From: JABDEZ01 sp965276955
GTDB lineage: Bacteria > Bacteroidota > Bacteroidia > Chitinophagales > Chitinophagaceae
Direction of reading: 5' to 3'
DNA length: 64,000 nucleotides
NCBI GenBank assembly: GCA_965276955.1
Contig: CBDIBP010000026.1
Span: 107,893-171,892 of the forward strand
Part shown: one piece after another, positions 1 through 9,310 of the stretch
Position numbering within the stretch: position 1 is the first letter of the stretch
How the letters are laid out: each line of letters starts with the position of its first letter
Notes under the pieces: model-generated
The model's database searches: none
What the model was told of the DNA's origin: nothing
What the model saw: only the letters and a program-made list of their open reading frames with translations
Program-made: the position numbers and the translations under genes

Positions 1-114
1 AAAAGACGCAACCTGATTTGTTTAACTAATTGATTATCAACATGTAAATGAGGTTTACATCTTGTTTAAGGGCTTTTGTATTTCCAACTTTAATTAACCT
101 TAAAAATTAATGTT

Positions 115-1341
115 ATGTTTGAAAAAAGCTTTGGATTGTTCTTCTTTTTGAAGTCAACCAAAAATCAAAAGAAATGTGGGGAGCGGTACATTTATTTACG
201 GATCACTGTTGATGGGATTGCAAAAGAGCTATCTCTTAAAAGGACGTGGGATATCAGCAGGTGGGAGCAAACTGCCGGCAAGGCTAAAGGCACCAAAGAA
301 GATGCCTTAAAGCTTAATGCTTATATGGACGGTCTTAAGGCGCAGGTATATAGTACCAAAAGTCAACTGACGCTCGCCGGTAAGAACATTACTGCGGAAT
401 TACTTAAAAATTACCTTAACGGTACTGGAGAGACAAAGAGAAACTTGCTGGACATTTTTGGGCGGCACAATGAAGAGATCTTAGCGCTGGTAGGTAAAGA
501 CTACTCCTACAGGACTTATCAGCGATATAGGACCACCTATGATCATACGAAGGCATTTATAGAATGGGAATACCAGGCTGAAGACCTTGAACTAAAAGAC
601 CTAAATTATGAGTTCGCTAAAAATTATTCGTTTTGGCTAAAAACAGTTAAAAACTGTAATCATAATTCTGCTATGAAGTACATCAGTACTTTAGGGACAG
701 TTATTAAAGAATGCATTAAGAAGAAGTGGTTAATGGCGGACCCTTTTAGCGAATTTAGTACGGCTCAAAAGGAGGTTGAAATTATCCCTCTATATGAAGA
801 CGAACTCAATGCAATAGCGAATAAAAAATTTTCAATTGAACGATTAAATCTTGTAAAAGACATTTTTATTTTTGCTTGTTACACGGGGCTTGCATATGTT
901 GATGTTGGGAATCTTAAAAGGAGTCAGATAGTTAGTAAGGGTTTAGATGGTGAAAAATGGATAATTACTAAAAGGCAAAAAACAGAAACTCCACAACGTG
1001 TTCCTCTTTTGCGCCCAGCATTGGAAATTATCGAGAAATATAAAGATCATCCAAAATGTGCGGACAAGGATTGTGTACTGCCGATCCTAACCAATCAAAA
1101 AATGAATGCTTACTTAAAAGAGATTGCGGATACTTGTGGAATAGATAAGAAATTGACCTTCCATATTGCCCGCCATACGTTCGCTACGACCGTAACACTT
1201 AGTAATGGTGTACCCATTGAAACGGTGTCAAAAATGCTAGGACACAAAAACATTAAACAGACTCAGCATTACGCAAAAATTGTTGATTTAAAGATTAGTG
1301 CAGATATGGCTGCTTTAAAACAAAAGCTTTCTATTGTTTAA
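115..1341 (+). CDS. Tyrosine recombinase / site-specific integrase (Bacteroidetes type)
   Basis: A 408-residue integrase that would cut and rejoin DNA at attachment sites, acting in the cytoplasm. An arm-type DNA-binding domain fills about residues 1-100, a SAM-like core-binding domain about 110-205, and the catalytic domain about 225-400. Visible catalytic residues are H350 and R353 (HxxR), H377 and nucleophile Y386. The usual first Arg, in the TGLR motif of XerC/D, is replaced by Ala (TGLAYVD, A260), as is typical of Bacteroidetes transposon integrases. The ATG at 115 is preceded by AT-rich sequence and the length is normal for the family. A 17-bp perfect inverted repeat follows the stop. 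It probably mobilised some part of this window, but no matching att pair was identified, so its partner element is unknown. Confidence 0.93.
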   Translation: MFEKSFGLFFFLKSTKNQKKCGERYIYLRITVDGIAKELSLKRTWDISRWEQTAGKAKGTKEDALKLNAYMDGLKAQVYSTKSQLTLAGKNITAELLKNYLNGTGETKRNLLDIFGRHNEEILALVGKDYSYRTYQRYRTTYDHTKAFIEWEYQAEDLELKDLNYEFAKNYSFWLKTVKNCNHNSAMKYISTLGTVIKECIKKKWLMADPFSEFSTAQKEVEIIPLYEDELNAIANKKFSIERLNLVKDIFIFACYTGLAYVDVGNLKRSQIVSKGLDGEKWIITKRQKTETPQRVPLLRPALEIIEKYKDHPKCADKDCVLPILTNQKMNAYLKEIADTCGIDKKLTFHIARHTFATTVTLSNGVPIETVSKMLGHKNIKQTQHYAKIVDLKISADMAALKQKLSIV

Positions 1342-1354
1342 CAAGTTTCATAGT

Positions 1355-1390
1355 AATGACTGGCCTAAATTAAAATTTAGGCCAGTCATT
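1355..1390. terminator. Perfect 17-bp inverted repeat after the integrase
   Basis: The arms at 1355-1371 and 1374-1390 are exact reverse complements separated by two bases. The repeat lies 13 bases after the integrase stop and faces the end of the next, oppositely oriented gene, so a bidirectional terminator is the simplest reading. No strong T-run follows on either side. Confidence 0.6.
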
Positions 1391-1509
1391 ACATGATTTC
1401 TCTAATATTGAAATAGGTATCGTTATCATAAAAAACTATTGTGCTGCGAAATTAAATGTAGGATTTTTGACAAGAGAACTGTTCAGTTCAACAAGGAATT
1501 GCCCCAGTA

Positions 1510-2375
1510 CTATACCCGCATTGATGCTGAAATATAATTCTGCCCTGCAGTAACTTCAATATCAAAGTCACCCTCTCTATCTGTAATTGCTGAAATGAAC
1601 ATCATAGGCGTTTCGGTACATAATCGGATTACTCCGTGGGTTGTTTCAAGGGAGCCAACTGGCAATTTCTTCTCAATGTCTCTAAATTTAGCTACAGCCT
1701 CCATATCTACCCATGCATATTCACCATAATCCAGGACATTGACAGAACTAATGGCAGTATAAAACTGCGATGCCAAGCACGCTCCTCTCAAAGCTGGATT
1801 GTTTGGTGTTTTTAAAAACTTTGGTTCAACATTTAGTTTAAATGCCAAACTGATCAGTTGAACTAATGCGGTATTACTGTTTTGTGGGAGTAATTCGTCA
1901 AAGCGATCACTTTGAAAATTGCTACCCGGATTATTAGGGTGGCCATTGTGTATAAAGAAACGACTGCCTACAACAACACATCCAGCCACGGCCCCATCAG
2001 CAATATAACCTGCTGTTCCAACAGCAATAATCAGTTCAGATGCGTCGGTTTTAAGTAAATCGGGGAGGAACCTCGCTTTTTCTTCGGAAGACGAAGAACT
2101 CTTGTTAATATCCATGAGTCTTGGATGCACCAAATCCGTATTTCTGTTGTTACTAGAGAGGTTCTATCTCCACTTTGGTGAAATCTAATAATCGCCCTGG
2201 CGTTACTGTCATCATTGATGGGTTTAGTTGAATCAACTCTATAACTGCCATCTTTAACTGTTAGCAATTCTTCCGGGAAAGGCAACCCTGCTGGCCTGAA
2301 TTGGCTGCTGCACAAAGCTGCGAGTAACGGCTCGGCTTCCCAATTTTTGTTTACGACGACACTGATTTTGCGCAT
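1510..2375 (-). pseudogene. Nucleoside phosphorylase/nucleosidase-like protein, frameshifted
   Basis: Two overlapping reading frames make one protein of about 288 residues if a single base is restored near 2118. The upstream frame (2375 down to about 2118) reads through WCIQD; the downstream frame resumes with LMD and a Ser-rich stretch, so an original GACCTCATG appears as GACTCATG. The downstream part has a GTAG motif (VGTAGYIADGAVAG) and a DMEAVA motif, both characteristic of the PNP/MTA-SAH nucleosidase superfamily, which cleaves or phosphorolyses nucleosides. It sits alone, convergent with the integrase. Such domains occur in nucleotide metabolism and also as effectors of some bacterial defence systems; the sequence does not say which. 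The break may be real or an assembly error. Confidence 0.6.
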
Positions 2376-2831
2376 GATAAGAATTTTGGAGTTTAATGAT
2401 CGATCGGTTGTAATAGCTATTGAAAAAAGTATTTACTAGTTTCCTTAACCTAAATATAAATAATATAATGATAGATATAAAATAACAATGATGACTAAAC
2501 TCTATGACTCGCGGCAATTAATATTGTCTTTGTTATTCACTAATGAACTACCCTTAGAAGATCATATATATCCAAATCAATGTTTAATATCTATTTACAA
2601 TGATGGTTTATGCGTAAATGCTTTTTTGAGAAATCTTTATGAATGCTGGCTATAGGGCATGATCTCAATTCGAATCTCGCCACGCCGCCCTGCCTGTACA
2701 ATTTTCGAACTATTTCAAGGAAGATTTGAGGAAATTAGCTGCTCTTGTGCTGTAATTAATTGAATGCACGGAACCTCAGAAAGCTATTGAAATTTTATTG
2801 CCTAATAAATTAACGTGCTTATTTAATAATA
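2376..2831. other. Intergenic region with repeat copy A
   Basis: No convincing gene is seen in these 456 bases. The left half is AT-rich and would hold the promoter of the nucleosidase-like gene. The right half carries the core of the dispersed repeat (2684-2733), preceded by a TTCGAA palindrome near 2680. Confidence 0.6.
2684..2733. repeat. Dispersed repeat, copy A (core only)
   Basis: This copy shares CTGCCTGTACAATTTTCGAA and the following AGATTTGAGG block with copies at 4850-4902, 11063-11113 and 17598-17648. Unlike those copies it has no hairpin directly upstream, and its right end has lost the GGCGAC-like terminus. Confidence 0.7.
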
Positions 2832-3629
2832 TCAGTTGTTTTCCTGTTCAGTTAACTCCGTTGGTGTAACGCCAAAATATTTTTTAAACGCAAATGAAAA
2901 ATGCGACAGTGCTTCAAATCCAAGATCCTGATAAATTTGAGATGGCTTTTCATGCCGGTTTCTTATTAAAAAAAATGCCTCCTGTAAGCGTTTTTGCACC
3001 AGCCAATGATTTGGTGTATCGTTAAATATTATTTTAAAATCCCTTTTGAAAGCGGACAGGCTTCGTCCTGTTAAGTAAGCGAAGCGCTTTACGCTTATGT
3101 TGAATTTATAATTGCGTTCCATAAACTCTTCCATATCTATTTTTCCCGGAATGCCGTAATCAAATAATACACCTGTTAATTCGGGCAGCAATTTTAATAA
3201 AATTAGTAGCAGCTCTTCTCGCTTTAAGTCGAAGAATGCTTCGTCTATTTGACCGTTCAAATTATAATAGGGCATCAATGAGCTTATAAAGCCGGGGATC
3301 AGCTCGTTATCGCTGAATCGTAAAAAAGGATCTTCTGATATGAATTTGGTTAAGATGATCTTGTATTTGTCCTGAAAGCTTTTCAAAAATGGTTCGTCGA
3401 AAACGAATATTATTTTCCGGGCATCATGATTCTCTTTTGCGCTATTCATCCTGCCCAGGCGGTTTTTGCGAACAATACCGTATTCACCTGATTTCAAAGT
3501 GTAGGTTTCACCGCCATAATAACCGCTCATTGAACCACTAACCAGGTAGAAAAATAAGTGTTGGGCAATAAATTGCTCCTGCTTTATTGCCGGTCCTACA
3601 AGGCAGGTTTTGTTAACAGAGGTTTTCAT
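2832..3629 (-). CDS. AraC-family transcriptional regulator
   Basis: A 265-residue regulator with an N-terminal cupin-like sensing region (about 1-150) and a C-terminal double helix-turn-helix (about 165-262; GFEALSHFSFAFKKYFG is the classic second-helix signature). The ATG at 3629 is preferred over a TTG at 3641. It lies 35 bases downstream of the co-oriented SDR gene, so the two probably share a transcript and the regulator likely controls that enzyme. It is paralogous to the regulators at 10025-10816 and 22283-23089: all share a FDxxxPxKIDxExFM stretch before the HTH. The inducer cannot be told from the sequence. Confidence 0.9.
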   Translation of the reverse strand: MKTSVNKTCLVGPAIKQEQFIAQHLFFYLVSGSMSGYYGGETYTLKSGEYGIVRKNRLGRMNSAKENHDARKIIFVFDEPFLKSFQDKYKIILTKFISEDPFLRFSDNELIPGFISSLMPYYNLNGQIDEAFFDLKREELLLILLKLLPELTGVLFDYGIPGKIDMEEFMERNYKFNISVKRFAYLTGRSLSAFKRDFKIIFNDTPNHWLVQKRLQEAFFLIRNRHEKPSQIYQDLGFEALSHFSFAFKKYFGVTPTELTEQENN

Positions 3630-3664
3630 TTTACTTTCCAAAGCTAATCATCTGTCAATGATTT

Positions 3665-4597
3665 TTAACCCTTAAACTTAGACAAAAAGGCATGGGTTTC
3701 ATCTGCAACACGGTTTTGGAAATCGTGATCGCGAACTATCACAGAGCCAAGCATCGGTTTTCCCTTTTCGTCGTAATAAACACCGGTTTTACCGGAGGTA
3801 TCCGTCAACACTTTCGCAATAACCTTTGCCGACTTTTCAGGTGTGCTGCTGTATTTCGAAAAAGGTGGAATTATGGACATTAAGTAGCCAAATATTAAAT
3901 GGACAATTGGATTGATACTTTCTCCACCAAGCCTGGTCCCGCGGGTTATTCCTGGCTCTACGGCATTAAAATGCAATCTTGGGTTTTCCCTGGCAAAGAA
4001 TAGGGCAGCGGCAAGGATACATTGCTTTGATGTGGCATAAGCATCCACTCCTGCCATTTTGGTACCGCCTGCTTTCCATTCGCCACGGGCACTTGCTTCT
4101 GCTGAAATATACCGGCCGCCTTTCATTCCCATTACTTTGGCTGGTTTGCGTTCAGGATCTTCTATGGCAGAAGCAATAAATACTACATTTGCCCCGTCAG
4201 GGAGATGTGGCACAAGCGCTTCTGTCAGCGCGAAAGCGCCGAGATGGTTGGTAGCGTAAGTCATATCCCATCCTTGTGCATTTTTGGTTGCCTTTGATGG
4301 CATAATTCCCGCATTATTCAGCAACCCTGCAACAGGAAGCTGAAGCTTTATAATTTCCTCTGCAGCATTCTTTACACTTTTAATATCTGAAATGTCGCAC
4401 ACAACAGTTACCGCTTTAAACCCTGCATGTTCAATAGTTTTTTGTACATGAGTTAGTTTATCCTGATTTCTTCCAACAAGAATTACGGTACCGTGCTTCG
4501 CCAGTTCGAGCGCAGTAGCATAGCCTATACCTGAAGTAGGGCCGGTTATAATATACGCCTTACTACTATGAAGATTACTTAAAACAGTTTTTGACAT
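3665..4597 (-). CDS. Short-chain dehydrogenase/reductase
   Basis: A 310-residue SDR expected to oxidise or reduce a small carbonyl or alcohol with NAD(P). The Rossmann glycine motif TGPTSGIG is near residue 20, the NNAG motif (LLNNAGIMPS) follows, and the catalytic Ser lies in the VVFIASA strand with YATSK giving the Tyr-x-x-x-Lys pair. The inserted segment before the catalytic Tyr and the length of about 310 fit the retinol dehydrogenase/protochlorophyllide reductase-like (extended) SDR branch. The start is the ATG at 4597; an upstream TTG-initiated extension is possible but lacks support. It is first in a two-gene unit with the AraC regulator at 2832-3629. The substrate is unknown. Confidence 0.9.
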   Translation of the reverse strand: MSKTVLSNLHSSKAYIITGPTSGIGYATALELAKHGTVILVGRNQDKLTHVQKTIEHAGFKAVTVVCDISDIKSVKNAAEEIIKLQLPVAGLLNNAGIMPSKATKNAQGWDMTYATNHLGAFALTEALVPHLPDGANVVFIASAIEDPERKPAKVMGMKGGRYISAEASARGEWKAGGTKMAGVDAYATSKQCILAAALFFARENPRLHFNAVEPGITRGTRLGGESINPIVHLIFGYLMSIIPPFSKYSSTPEKSAKVIAKVLTDTSGKTGVYYDEKGKPMLGSVIVRDHDFQNRVADETHAFLSKFKG

Positions 4598-4808
4598 GAT
4601 TTCCAATTTTGCATAAATGATATGCAAATATCAGCACGATAACACAAAGGTGTTTTCTTCAAAAGTCCAGTTTTATTGTATTGTAAAGTCCAATCATGAA
4701 ATTCGATCCTTTATCATATCCTATTGCAAAATTTATTTGATAATCTTGCCAGGATTCGAATCCCCAAACTCCTGTCCATGAATGATTTACAAAAAGCACT
4801 AAAACAAC

Positions 4809-4902
4809 AAAGCCTGTAAATCATTGATCTACAGGCTTTGAGTGGTATCGTCGCCCCTGCCTGTACAATTTTCGAACTTTTTCTTGCAGGATTTGAGGCG
4901 AC
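4809..4902. repeat. Dispersed repeat, copy B (hairpin + core)
   Basis: A perfect 10-bp stem (4809-4818 with 4830-4839) is followed by the core 4850-4902, which begins GTCGCC and ends GGCGAC, so its tips are exact inverted repeats. The stem differs from copies C and D at paired positions (G-C here, A-T in C), so pairing is kept while sequence changes. Confidence 0.75.
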
Positions 4903-4924
4903 TTGTTGCAATATCCGTCTAAAT

Positions 4925-4990
4925 TATGGTTCGAATACCAGTGGGCTCACATACACAGTAAACCCGCTACAGCAGCGGGTTTTACTTTTT
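4925..4990 (+). other. tRNA 3'-end-like remnant with its own terminator
   Basis: A T-arm-like segment (ATGGTTCGAATACCAG) is followed by an acceptor-like TGGGCTCACA. Then comes a 9-bp GC-rich hairpin (4959-4967 with 4973-4981) and a T-rich tail, the normal arrangement after a tRNA gene. No 5' tRNA half or anticodon arm is visible upstream, so this is at most a fragment, as is left by integration at a tRNA 3' end. A second, weaker look-alike (TTGGTTCGAGTCCAGTTGTT) lies at 5035-5075. Confidence 0.35.
4959..4990 (+). terminator. Rho-independent terminator
   Basis: The stem AAACCCGCT/AGCGGGTTT has a five-base loop and is followed by a T-rich run ending near 4993. No intact gene lies upstream on this strand, which supports the idea that it once served the tRNA-like remnant. 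Confidence 0.7.
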
Positions 4991-5600
4991 TTTGATTTTT
5001 AGTTATTTGTAACTTATTCATTTTCAATTATTTTTGGTTCGAGTCCAGTTGTTCACTGTAAACGGGTTACACTTATGTAAGCCCTTACTTTTTTGTACAC
5101 AGCATTATTACTTAAATGTTGTTTTTCTTTGTTTGTGGTTGGATTTAATATATTTAGTATTGTAAATAAATACAGGAATGGGGAATATAAGAGAAGATAC
5201 TACCCCCATCACAACTAAATCCAATTCGTGTCTTAACAGGTTTTATTTTTTCTTTCCTCCCAAATATTTTTAACCTTATCGCCCAAGGCCATTGAATACT
5301 AAAAAAAGGCACCAAATACCTTATGTATATAATTATCTTATAGCTATCGCCAATTCACGGGCATGGTAATCATGCATATCAAACTGTTATTCAATTGCTT
5401 AACAAAAATAATGTTTTACGCAATTGCGAAATATCAAATAGCGGGCTGTTTTGAATATCATATCCGCACAATAATGAAAAAATAGCGGTATTCGGGGCAA
5501 CAGGTGGCAGTAGTTATCATTATAATATTGGGCAATACAATTTAAAGAAGTTTTTCGCTGCATATCTTGAGGTGAACAAACGCCGAATGATAGATGATCT

Positions 5601-6164
5601 TTACAACTTAAATAAATATTTCTCCTTTACCGGCGTTAGCGCTAATTCATGGATACCTATTTCAAATACTCGCTTAACAATATTCTTGATGTCGGCAAAT
5701 GAATGTGGTTTTTGGATGTATAAATTAGCGCCGCCTTTGTATGTTCGGTCAATCTGTTCAACATCGGCAGAAGTTGAGTATATTATTATCGGGATGTTTT
5801 TCCACATTTCGGAATTTCGTATTGCATCAAGACTCTCAAATCCATTTTTACACGGCATATTCAAGTCAAGAAAAATCATGCTGGGCAATTCATTCGCTTT
5901 ATCTTTTAGTATCTTCATTAATTGCACTCCGTCAGTAGCGCGTTGCACTTGAATATTTGGAACTATAGAACGCATTGCTTCTGTAAAAAAATCATAGTCG
6001 TCGTCATCGTCATCAGCAACGATAACACTTATGGAAGCCTCACCTACAGCCTTTGTCAGTTCAGACCGTATATCCTCTACGCCATCATGAATTCTGTTTT
6101 TTACGTCAGAGAAAAGCTGCTCGAATAAACCCAGAATATTGCTTTCCAGTTGAAGCGTTTGCAT
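5601..6164 (-). CDS. Single-domain response regulator (CheY-like receiver)
   Basis: A 187-residue protein with an approximately 50-residue helical N-terminal extension followed by one receiver domain. The acidic cluster (VADDDDDD) provides the metal-binding pocket, IFLDLN places the phospho-accepting Asp at about residue 100, IYSTSA gives the conserved Thr/Ser, and IQKPHS the conserved Lys. No output domain follows, so it signals by protein interaction. It lies just downstream of, and co-oriented with, the ethylene-receptor-like kinase (stop at 6208), its likely partner. The ATG at 6164 is preferred over an upstream TTG at 6194. Confidence 0.88.
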   Translation of the reverse strand: MQTLQLESNILGLFEQLFSDVKNRIHDGVEDIRSELTKAVGEASISVIVADDDDDDYDFFTEAMRSIVPNIQVQRATDGVQLMKILKDKANELPSMIFLDLNMPCKNGFESLDAIRNSEMWKNIPIIIYSTSADVEQIDRTYKGGANLYIQKPHSFADIKNIVKRVFEIGIHELALTPVKEKYLFKL

Positions 6165-6207
6165 ACAAAATTTAAATTGCGGCAAAGATACCAAAAATTC
6201 AGATTGG

Positions 6208-7821
6208 TTATATGAAATTAGCTTGTGATATTGGAATAATGATTGTAAAGACAGTTCCGATCCCTTTAGTACTGGATACAGAGATGCTGCCGTGGTGATT
6301 TTCTACAACCTTTTTACAAATTGCCAATCCAATACCACTTCCTTCATAGTTTTTACTCAGCCTCTGGAATGCTTCAAAAATACGATCGTTATATTCAGGT
6401 TCGAAACCAATCCCGTTGTCCGCTACTGTGATTTTACAAAATTTTTCCAATGACCAGAATTTATTTTCCGCCCAATTTCCAAATCTGTACTTAGCCCGCA
6501 CCCATTCTGGTATATTTGCTTCAGAACTGCTGATAATTGATGCTCTTATTTCAATCACCGGTGCGATATCATTTTTAGTGAATTTGATTGAATTTCCAAT
6601 TAAGTTCTGAAATAGCTGGCCCATTTGTGACCTGCTGGCATTTATGGTAGGCAATTTATCAGCACGTACCGCGGCACTTCTAGACTCAATTAAAATTTCC
6701 ATCTCGCCGATCACAGTATCCACAACATCATTCAAATCAGCATTTTCAGAAACCGAGGTATCAGACGACAATCTCGAAAAGTTTAGAATATCTTCGATAA
6801 GGTGTTGCATTCTTGACGCCGAAGTTTCAATTTTTTCTATATAGCCTGTTATTTTCTCTTTATCATTATTGTCTTGCAAGGTTTGTATACGCGATATAAA
6901 CGTGCGGATCTTTCTTAATGGTTCCTGTAGATCATGAGAAGCTATATAGGCAAACTTTTGAAGTTCATCATTTTTCGAGGTCAAGAGGTTCGATTTTACT
7001 AGAAGTTCTTTTTCTATGTTTTTTTGTTCTGTTACATCCTGGCTTGTACCTACCAGTTTGTGTATATCAAAGTTATCATCTGTGATCACTTCTCCCTTCA
7101 TCTGAATGATCTTGCTTGTTCCATCAGTAGAAGGTATTCGAAAATACAGCTCATTGAATTTTTTGTCGGCAAGCGCTTGCTGTAATGATTCATGCACCGA
7201 AGCTCTATCCTCCTCATGAATGGTGTTGACCAAATGATCATATGGTATGGTTTCAAAATGAGGCTTAAGTTCATAAATTCTAAACATATTGTCTGAGATG
7301 GTAAAGGCATTAGTTAAGGGATTCCATTCCCAATGACCCATTTTAGCGATTTCCTGAGCCTCATTTAATAATTTGATTTTCACCCTTAGGTCACTTTCTG
7401 CTTTTTTTCGCTGTACTATTTCCGCCTCTAGCTCACTTGCGGATTTTAAAGAGAAAGCCACAGGTAATAACTTGATCAGGTAAAAAACGGTAATCCAGCT
7501 TATCACCCCTGTAATAAGCCTGATAAGGGCATTAAACCTGTAAACAGGATACCAGAATGAAATTGCATCGAATAGATGTGTCATGCCGCAGGCTAATATG
7601 AACGCAGCAAACAGAAAATAAATAGTGTGGAATCTGGAATTCGTTTTTGTAGCAATATACCGTACTATAATTACGGGTATGGCGAAGTAAGCTGAAAATA
7701 TAAGCAGATCACTAGTGATATATAACCAGCCATGAAACTCAGTCCAATGACCACAATGCCATCGTGGTGGCCACAAAGACGTATCAAATAACCCCTTAAA
7801 AAACTCTTCAATCTGATGCAT
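6208..7821 (-). CDS. Sensor histidine kinase with ethylene-receptor-like membrane domain
   Basis: A 537-residue membrane kinase. The N-terminal three helices (about 30-120) resemble the ethylene-binding domain of plant ETR1: D38, Y45, I75, C78 and H82 keep the identity and spacing of ETR1 D25, Y32, I62, C65 and H69, including the Cu(I)-binding CGxTH. A PAS domain (about 145-265) follows, then a HisKA domain with phospho-acceptor H296 (ASHDLQEPLRK) and an HATPase domain (about 395-530) with the N-box NLIGNSIKF, DNGIGF and GSGIGLAI. Start at ATG 7821 rather than TTG 7827. The receiver protein downstream is the likely phosphotransfer partner. Ethylene or another small copper-bound ligand is inferred by homology only. 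Confidence 0.9.
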   Translation of the reverse strand: MHQIEEFFKGLFDTSLWPPRWHCGHWTEFHGWLYITSDLLIFSAYFAIPVIIVRYIATKTNSRFHTIYFLFAAFILACGMTHLFDAISFWYPVYRFNALIRLITGVISWITVFYLIKLLPVAFSLKSASELEAEIVQRKKAESDLRVKIKLLNEAQEIAKMGHWEWNPLTNAFTISDNMFRIYELKPHFETIPYDHLVNTIHEEDRASVHESLQQALADKKFNELYFRIPSTDGTSKIIQMKGEVITDDNFDIHKLVGTSQDVTEQKNIEKELLVKSNLLTSKNDELQKFAYIASHDLQEPLRKIRTFISRIQTLQDNNDKEKITGYIEKIETSASRMQHLIEDILNFSRLSSDTSVSENADLNDVVDTVIGEMEILIESRSAAVRADKLPTINASRSQMGQLFQNLIGNSIKFTKNDIAPVIEIRASIISSSEANIPEWVRAKYRFGNWAENKFWSLEKFCKITVADNGIGFEPEYNDRIFEAFQRLSKNYEGSGIGLAICKKVVENHHGSISVSSTKGIGTVFTIIIPISQANFI

Positions 7822-7827
7822 TAACAA

Positions 7828-8227
7828 CTATTTTACAATACTATTGACCACGTTCCTAACTTAGTTATATAGCCATATAAAACTTCTATAAAAACCGAGC
7901 CCTACAGATAAGAATATTGTTTTTCTTAATGAATAATTTATATTAACATACATAGATTCTCAGTAGCAAAATAAGCCATGAAAAAAGAAGTTATCTTGCT
8001 TGCAGAAAGTAAGCTATATCACTATCCTATGGAAATCCTGACATTATCATTGTAATGATTGAAGGTATTACAATTCACAACAATGTTAGATCTCAGGCTT
8101 ATACTGACCTTTTATAGCTGAATATTTATTTTTCAATTGCCTGCTCAACAAAGCAATCATGCCTGCTTAACAAAACGAGCGGTGTAGATTAAGCAGAACT
8201 TTGTCTTGCAATAACAAGCGATTGAAA
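7828..8227. other. Divergent intergenic region
   Basis: About 400 AT-rich bases between the leftward kinase and the rightward dehydrogenase. It must hold both promoters. No open frame, repeat or strong hairpin was recognised. Confidence 0.5.
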
Positions 8228-9307
8228 ATGGATACGATTGAAAAGGATTTTATAAGTAATAAGCAGCATAATGCAATTCTAGTATTAGTATCTGGCGGAT
8301 CAGGCTTTGTCGGGTCACACACAATTTTGCAACTACTAAAAGAGGGGTACAGGGTGCGTACAACCGTGCGATCTCTTAGCAGGGAGGCAGAAGTTAGAGC
8401 CATGATAAAACATGGGGGTGTTGATGCGGGCAATATGTTGTCTTTTATGGAAGCTGAACTTTCATCTGATGCTGGCTGGAAGGAGGCGGTTAAAGGTTGT
8501 ACGTACGTCCTTCATATTGCGTCTCCGTTTATTGAAAAGGAACCGGATAATGCAGATGAACTCATTGCCCCTGCACGGAACGGTGCCCTACGTGTCTTAA
8601 AAGCTGCAAGAGATGGAGGTGTGAAGCGAGTTGTCATGACTTCCTCTTTTGCTGCCATCGGTTATGGTCATCAACCAACCACCGAACCTTTTACTGAGAA
8701 AGAATGGACAGACTTATCCGATAAACACTTAAGTGCTTATGTGCAATCAAAAACTTTAGCGGAACGAGCGGCCTGGGATTTTATGAAACGCGAAGGCGGT
8801 GCACTGGAGTTGACGGTTATTAACCCGGTTGGTATTTTCGGGCCGGTATTAGGCCCGGACTATTCCGGGTCCATCAAGTTGATCCAACTCCTGATGGAAG
8901 GTAAAATGGCCCGCCTGCCACATCTTTATTTCGATACTGTGGATGTTAGGGATGTAGCCCTGTTACATGTTCTCGCTATGACTGACCCATCGGCAAAGGG
9001 TCAGCGTATTATTGCCTCCAGTGGTCAAAGCACCGGGCTGAAAGAGATAGCCGAATTGCTTAAAGCTAAATTAGGTAAAGAAGCAAGCTTGGTTTCAACA
9101 AAAGAAATGCCGGATTGGCTGGTTCGTTTTGCCGCCCTGTTTAGTAAAGATGCCAAACAGATCGTACACGATATCAGCAAAGTAAGAAAGTCTTCCAATA
9201 CTAAAGCAAAATCCATGTTTACCTGGACCCCGATTACTAATGAAAAGCTAATAGAGGAAACAGCTCAAAGCCTGCTCCGCTTCGGTTTAAAGGCTGGCAA
9301 TAAATAA
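8228..9307 (+). CDS. NAD(P)-dependent epimerase/dihydroflavonol-reductase-like
   Basis: A 359-residue extended SDR. The nucleotide-binding motif GGSGFVGSH lies near residue 25, an Arg-rich loop after beta-2 (TTVRSLSREAE) suggests NADP, and YVQSKTLAE supplies the catalytic Tyr-x-x-x-Lys. Overall it matches dihydroflavonol-4-reductase/aldehyde-reductase-like proteins, which reduce aldehydes or ketones. The ATG at 8228 is chosen over a TTG at 8201. The next gene starts three bases after its stop, so the two are co-transcribed, with the AraC regulator at 10025 probably in the same unit. The true substrate is unknown. Confidence 0.9.
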   Translation: MDTIEKDFISNKQHNAILVLVSGGSGFVGSHTILQLLKEGYRVRTTVRSLSREAEVRAMIKHGGVDAGNMLSFMEAELSSDAGWKEAVKGCTYVLHIASPFIEKEPDNADELIAPARNGALRVLKAARDGGVKRVVMTSSFAAIGYGHQPTTEPFTEKEWTDLSDKHLSAYVQSKTLAERAAWDFMKREGGALELTVINPVGIFGPVLGPDYSGSIKLIQLLMEGKMARLPHLYFDTVDVRDVALLHVLAMTDPSAKGQRIIASSGQSTGLKEIAELLKAKLGKEASLVSTKEMPDWLVRFAALFSKDAKQIVHDISKVRKSSNTKAKSMFTWTPITNEKLIEETAQSLLRFGLKAGNK

Positions 9308-9310
9308 GTA

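Larger units (their letters stand above)
4598..5600. other. Long intergenic region with repeat and tRNA-like remnants
   Basis: About 1 kb without a credible gene. It holds repeat copy B (4809-4902), a tRNA 3'-end-like stretch followed by a terminator (4925-4990) and a second similar stretch at 5035-5075. A GGATTCGAATCC palindrome lies near 4752. The rest, 5080-5600, is AT-rich with nothing recognisable. Confidence 0.6.

Noticed and set aside
2641..2700. Possible tRNA gene near TTCGAATCTCG
   Set aside because: The T-arm-like sequence has no matching stem and no anticodon or acceptor arms could be folded.
4714..4911. Leftward 65-codon frame across repeat copy B
   Set aside because: It runs through the hairpin and core that recur elsewhere without an open frame, so it is not coding.
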